A DNA stretch of 12,038 nt from Baffinella frigidus. Taxonomy: Eukaryota; Cryptophyceae; Cryptomonadales; Baffinellaceae. The stretch spans positions 569,212 to 581,249 of the forward strand of contig MU646447.1 of NCBI GenBank assembly GCA_026770585.1, read 5' to 3'. The notes beneath the pieces are model-generated. The model worked only from the letters and a program-made list of their open reading frames with translations, did not search any database and was not told the origin of the DNA. The position numbers and the translations under genes are program-made. Positions 5,487 through 11,107 of this stretch are shown here, one piece after another (position 1 is the stretch's first letter; each line of letters starts with the position of its first letter).

Positions 5487-5557
5487 GCGGACCACCTGGA
5501 GCGGGACCAGCTGCAGAGCGAGGGCTTCTGCGCCAACTTCCTCGAACACTTCTGCAG
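5487..5557 (+). CDS. Exon 4 of the M16 (PQQL-like) peptidase
   Basis: The frame from 5487 reads ADHLERDQLQSEGFC then ANFLEHFCR, open throughout. In PQQL-type M16 proteins the Ex3 helix is followed by a Y/H-L-E-R-D-Q-x-x-S segment and then by H-F-L-R/C-R; the same order is seen here. The acceptor is GGGCAG (phase 0, joining Ex3) and the donor TGCAG|GTCCTG, which leaves phase 2 to join the G of Ex5 as an Arg codon. Four other Ex4-like pieces surround it. This one alone is complete with both splice sites. Confidence 0.85.
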
Positions 5558-5577
5558 GTCCTGACTCACGCCATAAG

Positions 5578-5622
5578 TTGACAACCATCCACTTAGCAGC
5601 CACAACCATCCACTTAGCAGCC
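5578..5622. repeat. Two copies of ACAACCATCCACTTAGCAGC
   Basis: Tandem 21-bp units just after Ex4. The next 190 bases (to 5811) show no gene that I can support. Confidence 0.85.
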
Positions 5623-5811
5623 ACCGGGGACTTCACGGATACAGTCCATCTAAACGATTTGTACCAGAATCTTATCCATTGCCCTCGAACCTAACCGGAA
5701 TTCCGCCTCGAATTCAAGGCGAAAAGGTCCTCGTTCGCTGCTATGTGGCCCTCCTGAATGGTGTATTTCCTCCGGTTTGCTCGAGGTGTCCCTGCACCCT
5801 AGATCCTAACC

Positions 5812-5836
5812 CCAACTTCTTCGAGCATTTCTGCAG
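5812..5836 (+). pseudogene. Echo of Ex4, 3' end with donor
   Basis: CCAACTTCTTCGAGCATTTC then TGCAG|GTTATG reads NFFEHFCR, matching the Ex4 end and its donor position. The intron text that follows (GGTTATGCTCGAGCA) is repeated after the Ex4 echo at 6541, so the duplication reached into the intron. Confidence 0.7.
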
Positions 5837-5970
5837 GTTATGCTCGAGCAACCCCTGCACCCTAAAGCCTAGACCCTGCTGCGGCACGGCTACGTCCAGC
5901 AGTATCGAGCTACCCGGTCCTGGGGCCTAATGCACTCTGACCCACAAGATTTTAGCTAAGTCAACCAGCT

Positions 5971-6071
5971 CACCTAAGTCAACTTCCCCCTGATTTCGTT
6001 CAGATGGACCCTGGTCTGGGACCAGGCATTTGACTTAAGGCGCTAGCTTTCAGGGGGAGTTGACTTAGGCG
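5971..6071. mobile_element. Foldback element with CCTAAGTCAACTTCCCC arms
   Basis: The arms 5971-5993 and 6050-6071 (C.CCTAAGTCAACT.CCCCC) are complementary apart from one gap and one mismatch. Extra copies of AAGTCAA lie at about 5958 and in the loop. Weaker outer complementarity extends to about 5935 and 6100. It could be a FB-5 relative, but lacks the CCTACCGTAGG words. Confidence 0.7.
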
Positions 6072-6220
6072 AAATGTTCTGGATCCGAGTGTAATGCTGA
6101 AAGCCTACATTAGCGGAGGACGTATGTGGACGCGACTCTGGCACACACAAATCTATTAGTGTTTTAGCAACGGTTTAAAACACGGGTTGTACAACGGGTT
6201 GCAAAGCACTCGAGAGTAAA

Positions 6221-6378
6221 TTTTGTACCGAGTCGAAAACGCGACTCGGTGCAAAAAGCCTCTAAGCCTTAATATACACCTTGTACCGAGTACAAAATTT
6301 GGTGTATATTAAAGCTTGGAGGCTTTTTGTATATTAAGGCTTAGAGGCTTTTTGCATTAAGGCTTAGAGGCTTTTTGT
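6221..6378. repeat. Nested inverted and direct repeats (AAGGCTTAGAGGCTTTTTG)
   Basis: GCAAAAAGCCTCTAAGCCTT (6251) is answered by inverted copies at 6301-6330, 6330-6354 and 6356-6378; the last two are tandem. A smaller hairpin, TTTTGTACCGAGTCG / CGACTCGGTGCAAAA, precedes it. The related word GGTGTATATTAAGGCTTA recurs at 9266. Confidence 0.85.
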
Positions 6379-6391
6379 CGCGTCGAAATAC

Positions 6392-6541
6392 GCTGCAGAG
6401 CGAGGGCTTATGCGCCACCTTCCTCTACTATCCCTTAAGTGACCAGTAGGCCCATACGCCCTACCGTAGGGCCCTAGGACCTGCCTAGGGCTTCCACAGG
6501 CGATTATTCGCCCGTTGGTCACTTACGGGATACTTCTGCAG
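6392..6541 (+). pseudogene. Echo of Ex4 split by a foldback element
   Basis: The left part reads LQSEGLCATFL (6392-6429); the right part (ACTTCTGCAG|GTTATG, 6532-6541) restores the Ex4 end FCR and the donor. The element at 6430-6531 lies between them, with ACT on both sides. Removing the element and one ACT restores an open frame with one residue fewer than Ex4. Confidence 0.8.
6430..6531. mobile_element. Foldback element, family FB-5, copy 3, with ACT target duplication
   Basis: The ends ATCCCTTAAGTGACCA (6430-6445) and TGGTCACTTACGGGAT (6516-6531) are complementary with one or two mismatches. The interior has CCTACCGTAGGGCCCTAGGA. The 3-bp direct repeat ACT at 6427-6429 and 6532-6534 fits a target-site duplication, because an Ex4 copy provides the expected empty site. 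Confidence 0.85.
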
Positions 6542-6589
6542 GTTATGTTCGAGCAGCCTGACTCCACTAAATCGATCCCTCAGCCCTCA

Positions 6590-6732
6590 ACCATGAACTC
6601 TAACCACTGAACCCTCAACCCTCAACCCTAAACACCAAAACTCAAACCTCAAACCCCAAACCCTGAACCCTGAACCCTAAATCCTAAACCCTAAACTCTA
6701 AACCGTACACCCTAAACCCTAAACCCCAATAG
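6590..6732. repeat. Telomere-like CCCTAAA / CCCTCAA block
   Basis: About 20 degenerate heptamers (CCCTCAA, CCCTAAA, CCCTGAA) fill the intron up to an Ex5 echo. Confidence 0.9.
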
Positions 6733-6746
6733 ACCCTCAACCACAA

Positions 6747-6787
6747 GGGGGAGCCGGCGATGGGGGTGGAGTACGAAGTGCATCTTG
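6747..6787 (+). pseudogene. Echo of Ex5, 5' half
   Basis: GGGGAGCCGGCGATGGGGGT then GGAGTACGAAGTGCATCTT encodes GEPAMGVEYEVHL like Ex5. It has one G fewer after the AAG than the intact exon, so the acceptor and phase do not fit. It ends abruptly at CATCTT. Confidence 0.7.
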
Positions 6788-6887
6788 TTATAGCGTATTG
6801 TATATTACACAGCAAGAATGAGCTGGTGTTAATGCATCTCACTCCTCAGAAGAGTGACATTACTTAACTTTTTCAGAGATGACTGAA

Positions 6888-7088
6888 TCTCATGCCTGAC
6901 GATGCCTCTCTGGATCTCATATGGAAACTCTTTTGATTTAAAAAACTTGAGCAAGGTAATTTACTACACGGAACGATCTTTACTAGTAATATTAAAGCAA
7001 ACGTGTAGTAATTTTCATTGAAACTCAGTTTTTTAAAATTGAAAGAGTTTCCACATTACATCTCATGACTCACGATGCCTCTCTGAAT
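6888..7088. repeat. 29-bp direct repeats flanking an FB-2 element
   Basis: TCTCATGCCTGACGATGCCT (6888) and TCTCATGACTCACGATGCCT (7061) both continue CTCTG.ATC. They enclose the FB-2 element at 6919-7056. They are too long for a normal target duplication, so a small segmental duplication is likelier. Confidence 0.7.
6919..7056. mobile_element. Foldback element, family FB-2, copy 1
   Basis: The arms ATATGGAAACTCTTTT and GAAAGAGTTTCCACAT enclose an AT-rich interior with GTGTAGTAATTTTCA at 7003 and a second, inverted version at about 6956. It has the ACTAGTAATATTAAAGCA segment in the opposite orientation to copies 2 and 3. Confidence 0.8.
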
Positions 7089-7120
7089 CGGTGTAGCAAA
7101 CGTACGTATACGTGCACATA

Positions 7121-7255
7121 CGCATAGCACAGATCATATATGACATACGTATATGAGAGATCATACGCATAGCACAGATCATATATGACATACGTATATG
7201 AGAGATCATACGCATAGCACAGATCATATATGACATACGTATATGAGAGATCATA
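7121..7255. repeat. 45-bp minisatellite, three near-identical copies
   Basis: Units start at 7121, 7166 and 7211 (CGCATAGCACAGATCATATA, then TGACATACGTATATGAGAG). The 45-bp period is divisible by three and has no stop on the minus strand, which gives spurious repetitive open frames there (HIRMSYMICAMRMIS units). CATACGTATATG is itself close to palindromic. Confidence 0.95.
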
Positions 7256-7274
7256 TATGTGCATGACCCATAGA

Positions 7275-7288
7275 TGATGCACAGGGGG
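7275..7288 (+). pseudogene. Echo of Ex5, first codons only
   Basis: CACAG followed by GGGGGAGCCGGCAA repeats the Ex5 acceptor and its first codons (GEPA). It is very short, but the context (acceptor plus six Gs) matches Ex5 at 7731. Confidence 0.5.
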
Positions 7289-7313
7289 GAGCCGGCAAGT
7301 CATGAGCCTTCCG

Positions 7314-7498
7314 GTAGAGCGCTGTGCAGAGAAGTTAGCCACGGGAAATAATGGGAAATCGAGAAATTGGAGCCATTTTGTCGACTTTTGAGAAATTTAG
7401 TACCATGAATTTCTCAAAAGTGGACAAAATGGCTCCAATCTTCCCATTTTCCCATTTTCCCATTTTTTGGTGGCCAACTTCTCTGCACAGCGCTCTAC
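7314..7498. mobile_element. Foldback element, family FB-3, complete
   Basis: Terminal arms 7314-7342 and 7470-7498 (GTAGAGCGCTGTGCAGAGAA and onward) are complementary with one mismatch. Inner arms around GAGAAATTGGAGCCATTTTG pair too, so nearly the whole element folds on itself. Three CCCATTTT units lie in the right half. Half of a second copy is at 400-486. Confidence 0.9.
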
Positions 7499-7540
7499 TT
7501 GAACTGCTAGGACTCGCGTGGGAAAGGCCCGCTGTGGGAT

Positions 7541-7675
7541 CTCACATGGAAACACTTATAATTTACAAACTGGAATTGAACCAAAATTACTACACGTTTG
7601 CTTTAATATGACTAGTAAAGATCGTCCGGCGTAGTAAATTTCATTGAATCCAGTTTATAAATTACAAGTGTGTGC
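7541..7675. mobile_element. Foldback element, family FB-2, copy 2
   Basis: The arms ACACTTATAATTTACAAACT (from 7552) and AGTTTATAAATTACAAGTGT (to 7671) pair with two mismatches. The interior has CCAAAATTACTACAC (7581), TGACTAGTAAAGATCG and GTAGTAAATTTCATTG (7631). Confidence 0.85.
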
Positions 7676-7730
7676 GTACGTATGGGGGGGTCGGAGCGGG
7701 TGTTGATGGATGCCGCGCTCTCTGCGGCAG

Positions 7731-7806
7731 GGGGGAGCCTGCGATGGGGGTGGAGTACGAAGTCCAGCTCTGCCGCGATATCCTCCCGGGCATCCGGGCA
7801 GAGGAG
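7731..7806 (+). CDS. Exon 5 of the M16 (PQQL-like) peptidase
   Basis: The frame is G then GEPAMGVEYEVQLCRDILP followed by GIRAEE, with no stop. This matches the PQQL-type M16 segment R-G/N-E-P-x-x-G-I/V-E-Y-E-x-x-L-x-x-x-L-L-P-x-I, the end of the first peptidase domain. The acceptor is GCGGCAG; the first G completes the Arg codon begun by Ex4. The donor GAG|GTGAGG is the strongest-looking in the window and leaves phase 0. It is surrounded by six partial copies, the largest entourage of any exon here. This is the only complete copy with both sites. Confidence 0.88.
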
Positions 7807-7903
7807 GTGAGGAATAAAAAAGAATTGTTAAGGAAGAAATGAGTTGTTCATTCCTAGGAGACTACGGTAGCAAATCAGTAGGGACGTACGAGTTTTCTCG
7901 GTC

Positions 7904-7971
7904 ATGTGGCGGTGGAGTACGAAGTGCAGCTCTGCCGCGATATCCTCCCTGGCATCCGGGCAGCGGAGGAG
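7904..7971 (+). pseudogene. Echo of Ex5, nearly complete
   Basis: The frame from about 7906 reads AVEYEVQLCRDILPGIRAAE and stays open. It lacks the GEP start and its acceptor. The Ex5 donor is replaced by GAGGAGCTCC, so splicing at the usual place is lost. Confidence 0.75.
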
Positions 7972-8191
7972 CTCCACCAGCCACCGTTTTATTCGGGAAT
8001 ACACGAGTTTCATCAAGGAATATGTGATTTGTGTAAGGAATTTTTAATTGAGGAATATACGATTTTTGTTTTGTTACGGCGTACACGTTTTTTTTGAGGA
8101 ATAGAGAGAATTATTAAGGAAGAAAAGAGTTGTTCATTCCTAGGAGACTACGGTAGAAAATCAGTAGGGACGTACGAGTTTTCTCGGCCAT

Positions 8192-8254
8192 ATGGGGGTG
8201 GAGTACCAAGTGCAGCTCTGCCGCGACATGCTTTCCAGCATCTGAACAGAGGAG
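8192..8254 (+). pseudogene. Echo of Ex5 with stop
   Basis: It reads MGVEYQVQLCRDMLSSI, then TGA, then resumes Ex5-like text (ACAGAGGAGG). The donor is missing. Its 3' tail (CACTCTCCCCGTCGCG, CTTTTGTAC) is shared with the echo at 8870. Confidence 0.75.
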
Positions 8255-8287
8255 GCACTCTCCCCGTCGCGCTTTTGTACGTAGAAA

Positions 8288-8499
8288 CCACTCGAGGCTA
8301 GAAATGGGACTATTTTAAATGTGGGGTTGTTAAATTTAGTACCAGTCACGGGGAGGCTTGGTCACGTATCTAGGCAAATTCTCCTAGATACGTGACCAAA
8401 CGCCCCCTTTTATGTGAAAATTACTACACCGCTCTTTTTCCCCCTTCACTTGTAAAGGACTCCCTGTTTTAAAATAGTCACATTTCTAGCCTGGAGTGG
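8288..8499. mobile_element. Foldback element, family FB-1, copy 2
   Basis: The ends are CCACTCGAGGCTAGAAATG and CATTTCTAGCCTGGAGTGG. A central hairpin has 16-bp perfect arms, TGGTCACGTATCTAGG (8359-8374) and its complement (8383-8398). The interior has TTAAATTTAGTACCAGTCAC and TGAAAATTACTACAC (8415). Confidence 0.9.
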
Positions 8500-8555
8500 A
8501 ATCTGGGAAGTTGGGGACTTCCGGACCTCAAAAAAGGTTGTAATGGTGGTGAATT

Positions 8556-8625
8556 ATTTTCACAACGCACCGTTTCGAAAGTCGATAAAACGGGCGTAAC
8601 TGGTTTTACAACGCACCGTTCGGAG
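8556..8625. repeat. Two copies of TTT(T)CACAACGCACCGTT
   Basis: TTTTCACAACGCACCGTTTC and TTTTACAACGCACCGTTCGG are about 47 bp apart, with AAAACG words between and after. They lie upstream of an Ex5 echo. Confidence 0.7.
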
Positions 8626-8662
8626 CCTGGTGGTACAAAAGGAAGTCTGTAAAACGACGCAG

Positions 8663-8753
8663 TGCGATGGGGGTGGAGTACGAAGTGCAGCTGAGTATGC
8701 TTTATAACTGATGTATATGCCGCGGGATCCTCCCCGACATCCGAACAGAGGAG
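8663..8753 (+). pseudogene. Echo of Ex5 with a short insertion
   Basis: The left part reads AMGVEYEVQL after ACGCAG. The right part, CCGCGGGATCCTCCCCGACA on, encodes RGILPDIRTEE. About 25 bp (TATGCTTTATAACTGATGTA within 8694-8718) interrupt it. The insertion resembles the 20-bp repeat unit at 9831-9956. The donor is replaced by GAGGAGGAAC. Confidence 0.75.
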
Positions 8754-8869
8754 GAACTAGTTTACTATTGGAGTTGGACGTTTTGTTTTGAACATGAATT
8801 GGAGGCGGTTCTTCGCATTCTTGCTCGTTTTGTACCGTTTTGTACGGGCATGGGAGCCATGCTTCTGAG

Positions 8870-8910
8870 GCCGGGATATCATCTCCGGCATCCAAACAGT
8901 GAAGGAACTC
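8870..8910 (+). pseudogene. Echo of Ex5, 3' part
   Basis: CGGGATATCATCTCCGGCAT then CCAAACAGTGAAGG reads RDIISGIQT, like RDILPGIRAEE. The tail ACTCTCTCCGTTGCG matches the tail of the echo at 8192. Confidence 0.6.
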
Positions 8911-8990
8911 TCTCCGTTGCGTTTTTGTACAGGCGACGAACGTTTCTTTGGGGTTTACGGTTTAGGGTTGAGGATTCAGGGCTACACCAT

Positions 8991-9197
8991 CACTCGAGGC
9001 TGGAAGATGGAGTATTTTAAATGTGGGATTGTTAAATTTAGTACCAGTCACGGGCAGGCTTGGTCACGTTACTGGGGGAATTCCCCCAGTAACGTGACCA
9101 CACGCGATATTTGTGTGAAATTACTACACAGCGGTCCACTTGTAAAGGACTTGTAAAGTTAAAACTCTGAAAATAGTCTCATTTCTATCCTCGAGTG
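8991..9197. mobile_element. Foldback element, family FB-1, copy 3
   Basis: The ends CACTCGAGGCTGGAAGATGG and ATTTCTATCCTCGAGTG are slightly diverged. At the centre, 9061-9100 is a perfect 40-bp palindrome (arm TGGTCACGTTACTGGGGGAA). The interior has TTAAATTTAGTACCAGTCAC and TGAAATTACTACAC (9116), as in copy 2. Confidence 0.9.
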
Positions 9198-9255
9198 GCA
9201 GCTGCGGATCGGGCTGTGTGTTGGTTTTTCTCCTCACGGCGAGAATTCCTGATGA

Positions 9256-9355
9256 ATACGATTTTGGTGTATATTAAGGCTTAGGGGCTGTTCATATTGG
9301 CCTTTCATAGAAGTAACAACACAACATATAGCCTTAAGAAACACCAAAATCGCAT
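9256..9355. repeat. Inverted repeat ATACGATTTTGGTGT
   Basis: The arms 9256-9281 (ATACGATTTTGGTGTATATT plus 6) and 9330-9355 are complementary with three or four mismatches. Part of the left arm (GGTGTATATTAAGGCTTAG) also occurs at 6301-6345. A further CGAAATCGTATTTCT lies at 9366. Confidence 0.7.
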
Positions 9356-9426
9356 CGGTGGTCCCCGAAATCGTATTTCTCAGAAATACTCGTCCGGATG
9401 AGATCGTGATTTCGTTGCCTGCGCAT

Positions 9427-9473
9427 GTGGCGAAAGTTGATGCGCTGGCAAAAGTTGCTCACCCGGTTGCCTG
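9427..9473 (+). pseudogene. Echo of Ex6, diverged 5' half
   Basis: GTGGCGAAAGTTGATGCG reads VAKVDALAKVAHPVAW, resembling the Ex6 start VAKVADSFDWSA. No AG precedes it and no donor follows. Confidence 0.5.
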
Positions 9474-9507
9474 GCCATAAACCATTAACCATAGACCAGG
9501 CGCAAAG

Positions 9508-9716
9508 CGCTTCAAACCCTAAACCCTAAACCTAAATCCTAAACCCGAAACCCGAAACCCTAAACCCCGAACCCGAAACTCTAAAGCCTAAACCCTGAAC
9601 CCTAAACCCTAGACCCTAAACCCCGAACCCGAAATCCTAAACCCTAAACCCCGAACCCTAAACCCTAAACCCTAAACCCCGAACCCTAAACCCTAAACAC
9701 CATACCCTAAACCCTC
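9508..9716. repeat. Telomere-like CCCTAAA block before Ex6
   Basis: About 28 heptamers, CCCTAAA mixed with CCCGAAA and CCCCGAA, run directly into the Ex6 acceptor. The pyrimidines of the repeat double as the polypyrimidine tract. Confidence 0.95.
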
Positions 9717-9718
9717 AG

Positions 9719-9802
9719 GTGGCGAAAGTCGCAGACTCGTTTGACTGGAGCGCGAACTGCGTGGTCAAGATCACGCGCCCCAAGGCTTCGTGGATGTCCA
9801 AG
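9719..9802 (+). CDS. Exon 6 of the M16 (PQQL-like) peptidase
   Basis: Twenty-eight codons: VAKVADSFDWSANCVVKITR then PKASWMSK. In M16 proteins the first-domain helix (after L-P-x-I-x-x-E-E-V) is followed by a strand in which a hydrophobic run such as C-V-V-K/L-x-x-x-P occurs, as here. The acceptor is CCCTCAG and the donor TCCAAG|GTAGCT; both ends are phase 0. The reading VAKVAD following Ex5 GIRAEE is natural for the family. Echoes at 9961 and 10169 carry the 3' part and one lies upstream at 9427. Confidence 0.78.
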
Positions 9803-9818
9803 GTAGCTAACCGGGGGT

Positions 9819-9956
9819 GTACATGTACTTGTAAAGCATATACATCAGTTGTAAAGCACACTCATCAGTTTTAAAGCATATACATCAGTTATACAGCCTG
9901 TACATCAGATGTATAGGTTTTACATGTGATGTATAGGCTTTATAACTACATGTACA
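9819..9956. repeat. 20-bp minisatellite inside an inverted repeat
   Basis: Six 20-bp units from 9831 (GTAAAGCATATACATCAGTT and variants; later units appear inverted as GTATAGGTTTTACATGTGAT) lie between TGTACATGTA at 9819 and TACATGTACA at 9947. The block begins 16 bp after the donor of Ex6 and ends just before an Ex6 echo, so it may be a foldback element made of repeats. Confidence 0.85.
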
Positions 9957-9960
9957 GACC

Positions 9961-10026
9961 CCGTTTGACTGCAGCGCGAAGTGTGTGGTCAAGATCACGC
10001 GCCCCAAGGCGTCCTGGATGTCCAAG
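9961..10026 (+). pseudogene. Echo of Ex6, 3' part with donor
   Basis: It reads FDCSAKCVVKITRPKASWM then SK, with the donor TCCAAG|GTAGCTAACC identical to Ex6. The first six codons and a proper acceptor are missing. The 17-bp start of the intron (GTAGCTAACCGGGGGTG) is also copied. Confidence 0.8.
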
Positions 10027-10074
10027 GTAGCTAACCGGGGGTGCAGTTTGTACCAGGAACAGAACGTACCACGT

Positions 10075-10168
10075 TACATGTAGTTATACAGCCTATAGAT
10101 CAGATGTACTGGCTTTATTGTTAGTTATAAAGCCTATACATCAGATGTATAGGTTGTATAACTACAAT
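10075..10168. repeat. Second block of 20-bp CAGATGTATAGGCTTTAT-type units
   Basis: Units such as AGCCTATACATCAGATGTAT, in both orientations, resemble the block at 9831-9956 and end at an Ex6 echo. Confidence 0.8.
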
Positions 10169-10210
10169 GACTGGAGCGCGAAGTGCGTGGTCAAGATCAC
10201 GCGCCCCAAG
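10169..10210 (+). pseudogene. Echo of Ex6, central part
   Basis: GACTGGAGCGCGAAGTGCGT through CCCAAG reads DWSAKCVVKITRPK, followed by a new donor-like GTAACA one exon segment early. It lacks the KASWMSK end. Confidence 0.75.
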
Positions 10211-10226
10211 GTAACATGGCCACCAT

Positions 10227-10362
10227 CCCCAACCCTCACAGTCTGGGCAAATCGGGGGAAATGGCTCCGAAAATCCCGTTGAAGGCCGTCGGATTCCGAC
10301 GGCCTCCAAGGGGATTTGGTGTTTTTGACTTTTTCGATTTGCCCAAGGTGTGAGATTTGGGG
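10227..10362. mobile_element. Foldback element, family FB-4, copy 1
   Basis: The ends are CCCCAACCCTCACA and TGTGAGATTTGGGG. The arms pair along GGGCAAATCG and into a central palindrome, AGGCCGTCGG/CCGACGGCCT, at about 10282-10302. It matches 11108-11241 in the reverse orientation. It starts 16 bp after the donor-like GT of an Ex6 echo. Confidence 0.9.
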
Positions 10363-10441
10363 CATTTATTCCCTTCCGCTATTCTCGAGCCTGGACACCA
10401 GTTACCTGCAGGGACCCGCGGGGTTTCGGGGTAATCCAACG

Positions 10442-10604
10442 CCCACGCAGCGGGCTACGAAGGGATTTTCGGCCCATTTTGGGCCGAGTTTCCGTTACCT
10501 TATCCGTAGGAACCCCCCTATGCCCCTACGGGTTGTCTACCGTAGGGTCCTAGGTCTGATCGCTCAGGGGTTACTCAAAATCCCTTCGAAGTCCGCTGTG
10601 TGGG
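10442..10604. mobile_element. Foldback element, family FB-5, copy 4
   Basis: The arms 10442-10469 (CCCACGCAGCGGGCTACGAA, then GGGATTTT) and 10577-10604 are complementary with three mismatches. The interior has CCTACGGGTTGTCTACCGTA and GGGTCCTAGG, the FB-5 words. Confidence 0.85.
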
Positions 10605-10717
10605 TACCAGAGCGACGGGCCCTAGGAAATTTGTTTTCAAAGCATGGACAGACCAGTTTACTACATAAATTAAAATGAATATTCGTTTCCACTGTTAAGC
10701 TTGCTAGAGAATCTCAA

Positions 10718-10849
10718 ATGGAAACACTTATAGTTTGCAAACTGAATTTCAATCAAAATTACTACACGTGTGCTTCAATATTACTAGTAAAGATTGTTTT
10801 GTGTAGTAATTTTCATTGAATCCAGTTTTAAAATTATTGGTGTTTCCAT
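10718..10849. mobile_element. Foldback element, family FB-2, copy 3
   Basis: The arms begin ATGGAAACACTTATAGTTTG (10718) and end TATTGGTGTTTCCAT (10849). The interior has TCAAAATTACTACAC (10753), ATTACTAGTAAAGATTG and GTGTAGTAATTTTCATTG (10801), as in copies 1 and 2. Confidence 0.9.
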
Positions 10850-10871
10850 ATAAAATTGGAACCAAGCACAG

Positions 10872-10908
10872 GTGTACGGGGTGTTCCGAAGCATGCCGGA
10901 CATCCAGC
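10872..10908 (+). pseudogene. Echo of Ex7, 5' half, fused to Ex6-type intron start
   Basis: After GCACAG it reads VYGVFRSMPDIQ, matching the Ex7 start VYGAFRSMPGIS. It then continues with GTAGCTAACCGGGGGTGG, which is the first stretch of the intron after Ex6. The copy is therefore a chimera of Ex7 and the Ex6 donor region. Confidence 0.75.
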
Positions 10909-10933
10909 GTAGCTAACCGGGGGTGGATTTTAC

Positions 10934-10996
10934 ACCAGGAAAGGAATTACTACACATGTATAGGCTGTACAACTACTTGTACATACCTTTCCTGGT
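10934..10996. repeat. Small inverted repeat ACCAGGAAAGG
   Basis: The arms 10934-10944 and 10986-10996 are perfect. Between them are GGAATTACTACAC, a form of the core shared by FB-1 and FB-2, and ATGTATAGGCTGTACAACTA, a 20-bp-unit relative. It is upstream of Ex7. Confidence 0.75.
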
Positions 10997-11020
10997 ACTA
11001 ACTGGACGCGACGCGTGCAG

Positions 11021-11099
11021 GTGTACGGGGCGTTCAGGAGCATGCCGGGCATCAGCGTTTTGCAGATCCAGGAGGCCATGCTGCGCGTCCACGCACAAG
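11021..11099 (+). CDS. Exon 7 of the M16 (PQQL-like) peptidase
   Basis: The frame reads VYGAFRSMPGISVLQIQEAM, then LRVHAQ, open over 79 bp. By position it should be the linker after the first M16 domain, where family members have a helix of the type I-x-x-I-x-x-A-M/V-x-x-V-x-x-L; the QIQEAMLRV part fits that. The acceptor is GCGTGCAG (phase 0) and the donor CACAAG|GTCCTC leaves phase 1. One chimeric echo lies upstream at 10872. The family assignment of this exon alone would be weak; it rests on order and phase. Confidence 0.65.
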
Positions 11100-11107
11100 G
11101 TCCTCCC

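Larger units (their letters stand above)
7811..8254. repeat. Tandem duplication, period about 288 bp, of intron plus Ex5 echo
   Basis: About 100 bp ending in the Ex5 echo at 7904 (GAGTTGTTCATTCCTAGGAG, GTAGGGACGTACGAGTTTTC) is repeated at 8098-8196 before the echo at 8192. The copies are about 90 percent alike by eye. Confidence 0.85.

Noticed and set aside
7121-7255. CRISPR array
   Set aside because: The 45-bp units are contiguous with no unique spacers, there are no cas genes, and the genome is eukaryotic. The same applies to the 20-bp units at 9831-9956.
7063-7342. Minus-strand repetitive proteins with 15-residue units
   Set aside because: They come from a 45-bp minisatellite whose length is a multiple of three. 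The units are nearly identical at the DNA level, so there is no sign of selection on protein.
7904-8027. Independent small genes in the Ex5 echoes
   Set aside because: The open stretches are explained by copied exon sequence; they have no start context of their own and drift into intron text.
10121-10439. Minus-strand open frames around the FB-4 element
   Set aside because: They are created by the self-complementary element; the same peptides appear on the plus strand at 11108-11241.
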